Positions 8,482 through 15,994 of a stretch of DNA of 64,000 bases are shown here, piece after piece. The notes under the pieces were generated by a model. The model was not told the origin of the DNA. It ran no database searches and saw only the letters and a list, made by a program, of their open reading frames with translations. A program made the translations under genes and the position numbers. The DNA lies in contig NZ_CP151099.1 in assembly GCF_038096175.1 (NCBI RefSeq), forward strand, positions 7,666,001 through 7,730,000, given 5' to 3'. Source of the DNA: Nostoc sp. UHCC 0302 (lineage in GTDB: Bacteria > Cyanobacteriota > Cyanobacteriia > Cyanobacteriales > Nostocaceae). Numbering within the stretch: position 1 is the stretch's first letter; every line of letters starts with the position of its first letter.

Positions 8482-9616
8482 GACTTGTCCGAAAATTCCA
8501 AAGCCAGACTGTTCAAAGCTTTGGGGCAAAACTTTGATATCTTCGTAAATACGTAATTATAAGGCTTTGAGATAGTTAGTGATAATTTAGAGGCATAAAA
8601 ATTAACTCCTAATTTCTAAAAATTTATGATTTTTGCTACTAGCTAAGTTGGCAGAACTAAGCTACCAATTCTTAACCTAACTAATCCGCAAACTGTTAAA
8701 ATAATCTGCTCATACGTCTCAAGCTTTAAGCGAAATCTTTGTGAGGCTATGCGGAATATTTTAAGTAATCGAATCAAATGTTCAATGAATATCCGATTAC
8801 TAGATAAAGCCTTATTTTCATCTTTTTGCTGTTGAGTTAATTCTCGTTTTGGTTTCTTTTTATGAGGAGTAGTGATATTCTCACCTCCTTGAAAGCCTTT
8901 ATCACCTGAAAAGGGTTGAGATTTATCAAATTTATTTTGAGATTGACGAAACAATTTTATATCTGCTGTTGGCCCAGGAACACCTACTTCTACCTCTACA
9001 ATATCTTTGCCTTCTGGTATGCCAATTATCAGACTTTTTAATGTATGTTGTCTCTTCTTTCCAGAAAAATATTTCTGTTGCTCTTTTTGGTCAGAATCCC
9101 TATATATTGGCTGTTCTAAGCTATCGACTAATAGCCTAAAATTTGTTAATACTTCTTGAACAAATAGTAAATCACTTTCATTATTTGATACTTGTTCTAA
9201 TAAACTAGCAGGTAATATATCACGAAGAATTGGTATCCAGTCGTGAAATGTATCATTAGCTTCGGTTTTGGAAACACCAAATAGCATTCCTAATACTTGG
9301 AATGTTGGCATCTGTCTTAGATAAAATAGACATAAACATACTTGTTCTTCGGTTGATAACTTTTCGGGACGACCACCACCAGCCGCATTAATTCTAATTT
9401 TATGACTCTCTTGTTTAGCTTTGATGTATCGATTTCGTTTTAAGGCGCAATTTAGCAGTGATTGCAATTGTTCGTAACTAATCCCTAAAATCTGTTTTGT
9501 TCGTAGTGGATACTTTTGTATATAATCTAAAATCATAACTAATTGTGGAAAATGGTAGACGCCCAATCTAACGTTTTACCATTTTTCTTTTCCTAAGTTA
9601 ATATTTCGGACAAGTT
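8482..9616 (-). mobile_element. IS5-family insertion sequence, about 1.13 kb
   Basis: Ends are inverted repeats: ACTTGTCCGAAA at the left and its complement TTTCGGACAAGT at the right. A TA dinucleotide flanks both sides (8480-8481, 9617-9618); CTAG is also present on both sides, so the duplication is TA or CTAG. One transposase gene fills the element. Removing it restores the reading frame of the ferritin-like gene. Confidence 0.88.
8643..9536 (-). CDS. IS5-family DDE transposase
   Basis: About 297 aa from ATG 9536 (a TTG at 9566 is less likely). The N-terminal helix-turn-helix (HTH_Tnp_4-like, ILGISYEQLQSLL, GGGRPEKLSTEEQVCLCL) is followed by a DDE_Tnp_4 catalytic core. The likely acidic triad is Asp in VDSLEQ, Asp in FSGDKGFQGG and Glu in FIEHLIRLLKIF, with the usual YFSGKKRQHTLK between the first two. 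Full length with no stop or frameshift, so it could be active. Codes on the same strand as the gene it interrupts. Confidence 0.92.
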   Translation of the reverse strand: MILDYIQKYPLRTKQILGISYEQLQSLLNCALKRNRYIKAKQESHKIRINAAGGGRPEKLSTEEQVCLCLFYLRQMPTFQVLGMLFGVSKTEANDTFHDWIPILRDILPASLLEQVSNNESDLLFVQEVLTNFRLLVDSLEQPIYRDSDQKEQQKYFSGKKRQHTLKSLIIGIPEGKDIVEVEVGVPGPTADIKLFRQSQNKFDKSQPFSGDKGFQGGENITTPHKKKPKRELTQQQKDENKALSSNRIFIEHLIRLLKIFRIASQRFRLKLETYEQIILTVCGLVRLRIGSLVLPT

Positions 9617-9649
9617 TACTAGATGCATGGCATAAGTCAAAAAGTTCAT

Positions 9650-10224
9650 GAAAGATTCCCGTTGACTGTTAGAAGGTGATATTTCTTATACTAATCCTCG
9701 TTTTTAATTTGTTGCTTGCATCTTCGAGGCACAAGGTAAGAAAGCCTATATAGGAATCATATTTAATTTTTGAAATTATCTGCGTAGGCGGGGAGTGGGA
9801 ATTAGGGACTAGGGAATCAGGGTTTTCGAGTTGAGGGCGAGTTTTTTCAAAAATCAAATCATAGCCATATATAGTAAGTTTTTATTAGTTATTTTAGTCA
9901 TGCTGTATTATCTTTGATAAGATTTAGCACTATTTGAAGCCATCTATTATTTACAAATACTGAGTTAAGGTAGCTTATGGTTGGGAATGCACAATCCAAC
10001 TCTGTATATTTATTAATGCACCCAAAAATGATTGGTAAAAGCGAACAGTGTCTTGAAATACTTGGGTGATTGCACGTAAAATTGTTAGAAGTTATCAAAG
10101 TTTTATAAACATAACAAAAGGTATTAATTGCTATGGCAGTAGATCAGTCAACTCATATATAGTTATCCAACATATCTTCTCATTTGGCTAGTATCATCCC
10201 TCAGAGATATTTTGGTGATTTTTA
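9650..10224. other. intergenic, original upstream region of the ferritin-like gene
   Basis: Contains what was the promoter region of the ferritin-like gene and a short GGGA(N)TAGGGACTAGGG repeat run near 9790-9825, a type common between Nostocales genes. The short frames present have no ribosome binding site or recognisable product. Confidence 0.4.
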
Positions 10225-10788
10225 ATGAAAACATTAACTAAGCAAGCGCGATTTTGGCTTTGCACGACTATTATTGTTTTGGGTTTGCTAGGCTGCGATC
10301 GCCTTGTCGGTAATTCGGGAGACGTAGTTGAGCGAGTCAGCGATGGCGATACTATAGTAGTCAAAGATACTGATGGCAAAAATTTTACTGTGCGCTTTGC
10401 TTGTCTGGATGCACCAGAAATAGCTCATTCTAATAAAGAAAAACAGAGTAGACGCAGCAGCGATCGCAATCAATTTAGTTGGGGTGTAAAAGCACAAGAA
10501 CGAGTAAAAGAACTGGTGGAACAAGGAGGCGATCGCGTAACTTTGAATATTACCGATAGCGATCGCTACGGCAGGAAGATAGCAGAAGTCCGGTTGAGAA
10601 ATGGTACTCTTGTACAACAAGTTCTGTTGCAGGAAGGGTTGGCAAAAGTCTATCGTCCCTATTTAAATAAGTGTCCTAGTAGAGACATAGTTCAACAAGC
10701 CGAAGCCCAAGCCAAACAACAACGGCTTGGTGTGTGGCGTGATGCTAAGTTTGTCAATCCGTGGGAGTATCGCACTCTCAATAAATAA
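10225..10788 (+). CDS. thermonuclease (SNase-like) lipoprotein
   Basis: A 187-aa staphylococcal nuclease homologue. The N-terminus has a lipoprotein signal with lipobox LLGC near residue 24, so it should be exported and membrane-anchored. The SNase core follows: VSDGDTIVVKD, VRFACLDAPE (metal and catalytic Asp/Arg/Glu), a WGVKAQERVKEL helix, SDRYGRKIAEV with the second catalytic Arg, and the C-terminal RLGVWRD. Probably degrades extracellular or periplasmic DNA and RNA for phosphate or nucleotide recovery. Stands alone. Confidence 0.9.
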   Translation: MKTLTKQARFWLCTTIIVLGLLGCDRLVGNSGDVVERVSDGDTIVVKDTDGKNFTVRFACLDAPEIAHSNKEKQSRRSSDRNQFSWGVKAQERVKELVEQGGDRVTLNITDSDRYGRKIAEVRLRNGTLVQQVLLQEGLAKVYRPYLNKCPSRDIVQQAEAQAKQQRLGVWRDAKFVNPWEYRTLNK

Positions 10789-11131
10789 AGCTGATAATTT
10801 CTTCTTTCCGTTTATGGAACTCACTTAGTATGACGCCTGCGATCGCACAATTTACATGAGTGCTGGAGACTTCCAAAAAAATATCTAGTAGGATACGTTA
10901 GGCTTAGCGTCATAACGCACAGCCTAACAAATAAATAGGTGCGTTACGCTGTCGCGTTAACACACCCTACGACCTAAATTCCATTTTCGTTTTTAAAACA
11001 ACCTGCTTTTAGTGAAAAAATCATGTTCCTAAAAAACAAATCGTGATTTTAGTAACAACAGCTTTGTAAATTTAGGGTAACAACCTTTATTTCTCACTGA
11101 TTGCATTCTGAATTCTGACTCCTATTTTAAT
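10789..11131. other. intergenic with one dispersed hairpin repeat
   Basis: Holds the hairpin repeat at 10888-10970 and otherwise AT-rich spacer between two convergent genes. No gene seen. Confidence 0.5.
10888..10970. repeat. dispersed hairpin repeat (GTAGG...CCTAC type)
   Basis: Outer arms GTAGGATACGTTA and TAACACACCCTAC pair at 10 of 13 positions, and inner arms TAACGCAC and GTGCGTTA pair perfectly. GTAGGGTGCGTTA-type hairpins are a well-populated repeat class in Nostocales intergenic DNA. Size and structure suit a non-autonomous element. Confidence 0.65.
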
Positions 11132-12709
11132 TTAGGAACCAGCCCTAAATGCTGGTTGTTGCGCCTGAATATCTTTGACTTTGACAAAAGTGCTTGCTCC
11201 CTGAGTTCCGTAGCGATTAACTGCGGAGACTGCTACACTGTCAACCTGTGTATTGTTGAGAATGTAGGAATTTTGCCCAATCGGTAAGATATTCGTAGTC
11301 CACTGATTACCCGTTTTTGTCTGTACAACCCATAACCAAACGTTTGTTTTATCTGTTGGTTGCCAGTAAAGCTGAATTTTATCACTAGTTCCAGCTTGAT
11401 AAATTTTTACATCGGGTTTACTTGGTAGAGATGCATTTAACCACGGTGATGCTGGTATTAAAGCAGGATTTGCATAAACATCCTTTGATAACAAATCCGA
11501 AATTCCGTTACGATTTTGCATCAAAGGTTTCATGCTAAAGTGAACGTTGCCATCAGCTCCAGAATAACCGCGCGTCACCTTGATTTGAGAGAGGATTTCA
11601 TTAGCAGGCCAAGCTGTGCGGCTATTACCATTATTTGCTACACGACTAGTATAAATTCCTGGCCAGATATGTCTGCCTTTGGTATTTTGCTCTACCCACC
11701 AGTTTAGCAAGACAGGATAACTCTGTTGAGTTTGCTCAATCTTCCAATATAATTGCGGAGAAAGGTAATCTAACCAGCCATTCGCTAGCCATTTTCGCGA
11801 ATCAGCATATAGGTGATCGTAAGCATCGAAACTTCCTGAACTATTTCCACTTGTTATCTGTTTCGGATAGCCAGGTTTCCAAATGCCAAAGGGACTAATT
11901 CCGAATTTCACCCAAGGCTTTTGGGTTTTAATACTCAAATACAAACGCTGAACAAATGTATTGATATTTTCCCGCCGCCAGTCATCACGGCTTTGTGTGC
12001 CTCCTGAGTGGAGATATTTCTGCCAACTCATTTCATCAGGAAAATCAATAATTTTATTGTTTTTGGTTTTTTCCGGGTAAGGATAAAAGTAGTCATCAAT
12101 ATGAACGCCGTCAATATCATATCGCTGAACAACATCCATAATTACCTTGAGGGAGTAATCTTGAGCTGCCTTTTCTCCTGGGTCTAGCCAAAGAAACTTG
12201 CCGTACTGCTTGACAAACTCTGGATGTGTTTTGCTGACGTGATTAGCAGAAATTGCAGTTCTAGTTTGGGCAAGGCGTGCGCGATAAGGGTTAAACCAAG
12301 CGTGTAATTCTAAACCTCTCTTATGCGCCTCTGCTACTGCAAAAGTTAAAGGATCATAATTTGGTTCTGGTGCTTTACCCATCTGTCCAGTTAAATACTG
12401 TGACCAAGGTTCGTAGGGAGATGAGTAAAGTGCATCACAAGCAGGACGTACTTGAAAGATAACTGCATTCAGTTTTAATTTTACCGCTCGGTCAAGTATG
12501 GCAATCAGTTCCGCTTTTTGTTGGTCGGTGGTTAAACCGGGTCTAGAAGGCCAATCAATATTTTCTACGGTAGCAATCCAAACACCGCGAAATTCTCTGG
12601 TTGGCGATGGCGGGACGATAGTTTCTGATTTGCGTGGAGGGTCAATAGCTTGAACAGAAGCACTGGTAAAAAGTAACAATCCACTGAGGAAAAGAGCTTT
12701 GATGTTCAC
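11132..12709 (-). CDS. secreted glycosyl hydrolase-like family 10 (GHL10/DUF187) protein
   Basis: A 525-aa protein with a signal peptide (MNIKALFLSGLLLFTSASVQA) and a GHL10 TIM-barrel domain: REFRGVWIATVENIDWPS, KLNAVIFQVRPACDALY, LHAWFNPYRAR, GVHIDDYFYPYP with probable acidic catalytic residues, and FGISPFGIWK. The C-terminus looks like a fibronectin III-like module (residues about 430-515). The family includes YngK and proteins thought to act on cell-wall glycans; the substrate is not known. Divergent from the acyltransferase gene with a 60-bp shared upstream region. Confidence 0.85.
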   Translation of the reverse strand: MNIKALFLSGLLLFTSASVQAIDPPRKSETIVPPSPTREFRGVWIATVENIDWPSRPGLTTDQQKAELIAILDRAVKLKLNAVIFQVRPACDALYSSPYEPWSQYLTGQMGKAPEPNYDPLTFAVAEAHKRGLELHAWFNPYRARLAQTRTAISANHVSKTHPEFVKQYGKFLWLDPGEKAAQDYSLKVIMDVVQRYDIDGVHIDDYFYPYPEKTKNNKIIDFPDEMSWQKYLHSGGTQSRDDWRRENINTFVQRLYLSIKTQKPWVKFGISPFGIWKPGYPKQITSGNSSGSFDAYDHLYADSRKWLANGWLDYLSPQLYWKIEQTQQSYPVLLNWWVEQNTKGRHIWPGIYTSRVANNGNSRTAWPANEILSQIKVTRGYSGADGNVHFSMKPLMQNRNGISDLLSKDVYANPALIPASPWLNASLPSKPDVKIYQAGTSDKIQLYWQPTDKTNVWLWVVQTKTGNQWTTNILPIGQNSYILNNTQVDSVAVSAVNRYGTQGASTFVKVKDIQAQQPAFRAGS

Positions 12710-12769
12710 AAGATTCTTGAAGAGTTCCCAAAAGATTAAACTATAGTCGGAGTTTTTGTATCTAAACCA

Positions 12770-13924
12770 TTGGAAAAGTTTTCTGCACCTTCCTTGCGCC
12801 TTACTTCTTTGGACATATTTCGGGGGATAGCGATCGCCTCTATGATTCTAGTTAACAATCCCGGAAGTTGGGATTATGTCTATCCCCTTTTAGACCATGC
12901 CAAGTGGAACGGTTGCACACCGCCGGATCTGGTTTTTCCGTTCTTTTTGTTCATTATCGGTGTGGCAATGCCTTTTTCGTTTGCCAAGTACATCTCAGAA
13001 AATCGCCCTACTACTGCTGTTTATTGGCGAATTCTCCGTCGCGGGGTCGTACTGTTTGCTCTTGGTTTGCTGCTAGCTTTGTTTTCTCTAAGCTTGGATT
13101 GGCTGGTAAAAGGTGTACTCCCTAATTTCAGCACTATGCGGATTATGGGAGTCTTGCAACGCATCAGCTTAGTTTATGTATTAGCCGCTTTAGCTGTCCT
13201 GAATCTTTCTTGGCGCTGGTTGTGGACATTAGTAATTATCGTGCTAGTTGGCTACTGGGGAGCAATGCAACTAATTCCCGTCCCTGGTTACGGTGCAGGA
13301 AACCTTACCCCAGAAGGTAACTTGGGAGGTTATATTGACCGCATCATTTTGGGGACACAACATCTGTTTCGAGGCGGGCCTTTTGACCCTGAAGGTTTAT
13401 TTAGCACTTTGCCAGCAGTTGTCACTGTTCTCTTTGGTTACTTCACAGGTGATTGGTTACGAAAACAGACTGTGACCAGCCGCACCAGTGTAAATATTGT
13501 CATTTTCGGGCTAATCTGTTTGGTTATTGGGCAATTATGGGGTTTTGTCTTCCCAATTAATAAACAACTGTGGACAAGTTCTTACGTTCTGTTTACAGCT
13601 GGTTGGGCAATGTTGGTGTTAGCTATTTGTTACGAGTTGATAGAGGTACGAGGTTTTAGACGTTGGGGATTCCCACTTGAAGTTATGGGGTTAAATGCAA
13701 TTTTTTTGTTTGTCGGTTCTGGTTTTTTGACTAGAATTTTAATTAAAACGTACGTTGGCAGCGGTACTAAACCCACAACTACATACACCTGGATTTATGA
13801 GCATTTTTTTCGCCCTTGGGCGGGTACATTTAATGGTTCTTTATTATTTGCGATCGCAATGGTGTTACTTTGGTGGGTAATTCTCTATGGAATGTATAAT
13901 CGTCGTTGGTTTCTGAAAATTTAA
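12770..13924 (+). CDS. multi-pass membrane acyltransferase-like protein (DUF5009/NagX/HGSNAT type)
   Basis: A 384-aa integral membrane protein with about ten hydrophobic segments. The N-terminal signature RLTSLDIFRGIAIASMILVNNPGSW, then DLVFPFFLFIIGVAMPF, is typical of the NagX/heparan-glucosaminide N-acetyltransferase-like family. Members move acetyl groups across the membrane onto sugars; the acceptor here is unknown. The frame begins at TTG 12770 with no strong ribosome binding site. The monooxygenase gene follows 37 bp after the stop and may be co-transcribed. Confidence 0.82.
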   Translation: MEKFSAPSLRLTSLDIFRGIAIASMILVNNPGSWDYVYPLLDHAKWNGCTPPDLVFPFFLFIIGVAMPFSFAKYISENRPTTAVYWRILRRGVVLFALGLLLALFSLSLDWLVKGVLPNFSTMRIMGVLQRISLVYVLAALAVLNLSWRWLWTLVIIVLVGYWGAMQLIPVPGYGAGNLTPEGNLGGYIDRIILGTQHLFRGGPFDPEGLFSTLPAVVTVLFGYFTGDWLRKQTVTSRTSVNIVIFGLICLVIGQLWGFVFPINKQLWTSSYVLFTAGWAMLVLAICYELIEVRGFRRWGFPLEVMGLNAIFLFVGSGFLTRILIKTYVGSGTKPTTTYTWIYEHFFRPWAGTFNGSLLFAIAMVLLWWVILYGMYNRRWFLKI

Positions 13925-13961
13925 TACCAATATAAAATTACACGGTATTTTACTAATAACA

Positions 13962-15275
13962 ATGAAAAAAGTTATTATTATTGGTGCTGGCCCTTGTGGA
14001 GTTTTACTAGCAAATTATTTATTGCGTCGTGGCAATCAATATAAAATCGAAATTTACGAACGCCGTAGTGATCCTCGAAAAGCCTCTTTAGTCAACTCTA
14101 GAACTATCCCTTATGGCATCAATGAAAGAGGGCTAAGAGCTTTGAGAAAAATAGATGGGCTAGAAGCCGCAGTTAAAGCAACTTGTGTAGATAATCATGG
14201 GAGTATAATATATCAGAAAAATGGCATAACAGAGAATCGGCATAGAAAAAATATATTTAATAGCGACCGAACTAGTATATTAATATCTCTGTTATCAACA
14301 TTAACTGAAAATTACAACAAAAACCAAATTGAAATTCATTTCGATTGCCAATGTACTGGTCTTGATTTTGATGCAAAAACTGTTAGCTTTGAGAAAATTA
14401 TAGAAGCAGCATCAGACAAAGATCCAGAAGAATTTACAGTTAATTATGACCTCTTAGTTGGCGCAGATGGAGCGCGTTCAGTAGTGAGAACGCATTTTTT
14501 AAACACAGATTTTTTTGAATTTCAACAAGAGTATGCTAATGCTTGCTACAAAACAGTTTTTTTGCTAAGTAACAAAGAAAAAATCAGTCGCAACTTGAAA
14601 CCTAATTTTATTCATGTTTGGAGAATAGAAGAAGGGGTAACTTTTGGTATAGTTCCGCAATTAGAGGAAAAGTTTATTGGAATTTTATTCTTCCCACGAA
14701 AGGCAAATCAAGTAGTTGATTTATCTACAAAAGAAGAAGTAATGGCATTCTTTCAGCAGAATTTGCCAGAGGTTGCACCGCTAATTTCTGAAGAAGAAGC
14801 AGAAGCTTTTTTGAAAAGACCAATAGGAACACAATTAAGAACACGCTGCGATCGCTATCATTATCGTGACAGTGTGGTAATTATGGGAGATGCTGCTCAT
14901 GCTATTTCTTCAACCCTTGGTCAAGGTTGTAATAATGCATTTGAGGATGTGCTGATTTTTGATAGTCTTTTAGATGAATATTCTGATGATTGGGGTACTG
15001 CTATAGAGCAGTTTACTATCCGCCGACAGCCAGATGCTTACGCACTATGGGAACTTGATACAAACGTTATTCCTACCTCTAAAACTTTATTTACCGAACT
15101 CATCTTCAGGGAAAGTTTTGCAAAGATTATGCACAAACTATTTCCTCAGTTTTTTGTACCACCTTTGCGGGAATTATTATCTGCCAGTACAGTTCCTTAT
15201 TCAGATATTCTCAAATATTATCAAGGTTGGATTTCAAAGGTGAAGAATTCTAATAAAAAGTTGTTTGCTCGTTAG
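13962..15275 (+). CDS. FAD-dependent monooxygenase, kynurenine 3-monooxygenase-like
   Basis: A 437-aa group A flavoprotein hydroxylase. The N-terminal dinucleotide fold is IIIGAGPCGVLLANYLLRRG, with acidic residue in EIYERR. Mid-protein DYDLLVGADGARSVVR is the DG motif and DSVVIMGDAAHAISSTLGQG is the GD motif that binds the FAD ribityl chain. Arrangement and the C-terminal hydrophobic tail (KLFPQFFVPPLRELL) resemble KMO. The substrate could be kynurenine or another aromatic. No other kynurenine pathway gene is adjacent. A perfect 14-bp hairpin follows the stop. Confidence 0.82.
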   Translation: MKKVIIIGAGPCGVLLANYLLRRGNQYKIEIYERRSDPRKASLVNSRTIPYGINERGLRALRKIDGLEAAVKATCVDNHGSIIYQKNGITENRHRKNIFNSDRTSILISLLSTLTENYNKNQIEIHFDCQCTGLDFDAKTVSFEKIIEAASDKDPEEFTVNYDLLVGADGARSVVRTHFLNTDFFEFQQEYANACYKTVFLLSNKEKISRNLKPNFIHVWRIEEGVTFGIVPQLEEKFIGILFFPRKANQVVDLSTKEEVMAFFQQNLPEVAPLISEEEAEAFLKRPIGTQLRTRCDRYHYRDSVVIMGDAAHAISSTLGQGCNNAFEDVLIFDSLLDEYSDDWGTAIEQFTIRRQPDAYALWELDTNVIPTSKTLFTELIFRESFAKIMHKLFPQFFVPPLRELLSASTVPYSDILKYYQGWISKVKNSNKKLFAR

Positions 15276-15278
15276 AAC

Positions 15279-15309
15279 TAATTAGATTATCGACACGATA
15301 ATCTAATTA
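15279..15309 (+). terminator. perfect hairpin after the monooxygenase gene
   Basis: TAATTAGATTATCG and CGATAATCTAATTA pair over 14 bp around the loop ACA, starting just after the stop codon, followed by AATTTTAC. It can work as an intrinsic terminator. Confidence 0.65.
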
Positions 15310-15371
15310 ATTTTACATAGTGATTCGCCTATATAGAAATCTTATAGCAATCCTAAATCATTTGTGAACAA

Positions 15372-15402
15372 CAATAACCCCGGTTTTTCAGAGAAACTGG
15401 GG
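15372..15402 (+). terminator. rho-independent terminator-like hairpin
   Basis: AACCCCGGTTTTTC pairs with GAAACTGGGGTT (one bulge or mismatch) and is followed by TTTTT. Confidence 0.6.
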
Positions 15403-15520
15403 TTTTTAGCTTTGCGATTTTCCTAAATCCGACGTGAGTTCGACGGATCTAAAAAACCCTCTCCAAATCTCTTCCCCACAGGGACAGAGGCTTTGAAACC
15501 CTGGTTTTTTCGGTGAAAAC

Positions 15521-15607
15521 TAATACCAATTCAATTAATGATTGCAACACATCCTTGGGTGAAGACGCGATTCATCGCGTCTCTACAGCATTTTCAAATT
15601 GGTATTA
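15521..15607. repeat. 87-bp MITE with TAATACCAATT ends
   Basis: Perfect 11-bp terminal inverted repeats TAATACCAATT (15521-15531) and AATTGGTATTA (15597-15607). Inside is the palindrome AGACGCGAT-TC-ATCGCGTCT (15563-15582). TACCAATT, 12 nt, then GCAACACATC recurs with identical spacing in the MITE at 45391-45513, so the two belong to one family. Confidence 0.82.
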
Positions 15608-15994
15608 TTTTACAATTCTACTTTTAATAAAATATAAAAAATTATTTCAACTCTTGTCATTAAGCGTCTTAGCTGCTTTAAAGCGCGATGAATTACGTTA
15701 TTAAACTCATATATATAAATTAATTTATTAAATCAATTTATTTTCCAATTATTTTTAACTAAATGTAAAGATAGATGTAGTTTTTTGTCTTTTTGAGTTC
15801 ATACTTAAGATATTGATGAAACCTACTATAGAGGGATGAAATAAGGAAAGTTTCTGTTAACGAGAACGTCAATTTTTGCTGTTGAAGCTGTATCTAAGTT
15901 TTAACAGAGAAGGAAAGGCACAAAGTACTTTTAAACCCTACAACTGGTATTCATCCTAACTAGAGCCAATTCCTGAAAATAGGTTTTATTACTC

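Larger units (their letters stand above)
7784..9649 (-). pseudogene. ferritin-like protein gene interrupted by an IS after codon 11
   Basis: The 231-aa frame at 7784-8479 is a ferritin-like four-helix protein with carboxylate/His motifs ASDETRHGQ and KDETGHAAYL, typical of rubrerythrin- or MiaE-like diiron proteins. It starts abruptly at GTG 8479. Eleven codons reading MNFLTYAMHLV lie at 9617-9649 on the far side of the insertion element, and joining the two gives an exact in-frame fusion across the TA target. The large 3' part is intact, so transcription from the IS could still make an N-truncated protein, but the native start and leader are 1.1 kb away. Confidence 0.85.
15276..15994. other. 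intergenic with terminators and a small MITE
   Basis: Contains two hairpins after the monooxygenase gene and an 87-bp MITE with its own palindrome. The rest is AT-rich leader of the phosphorylase gene. No protein gene seen. Confidence 0.6.

Noticed and set aside
9898-10098. 66-codon minus frame with several Cys
   Set aside because: No ribosome binding site or motif and random-looking residues; in the spacer upstream of the interrupted gene.
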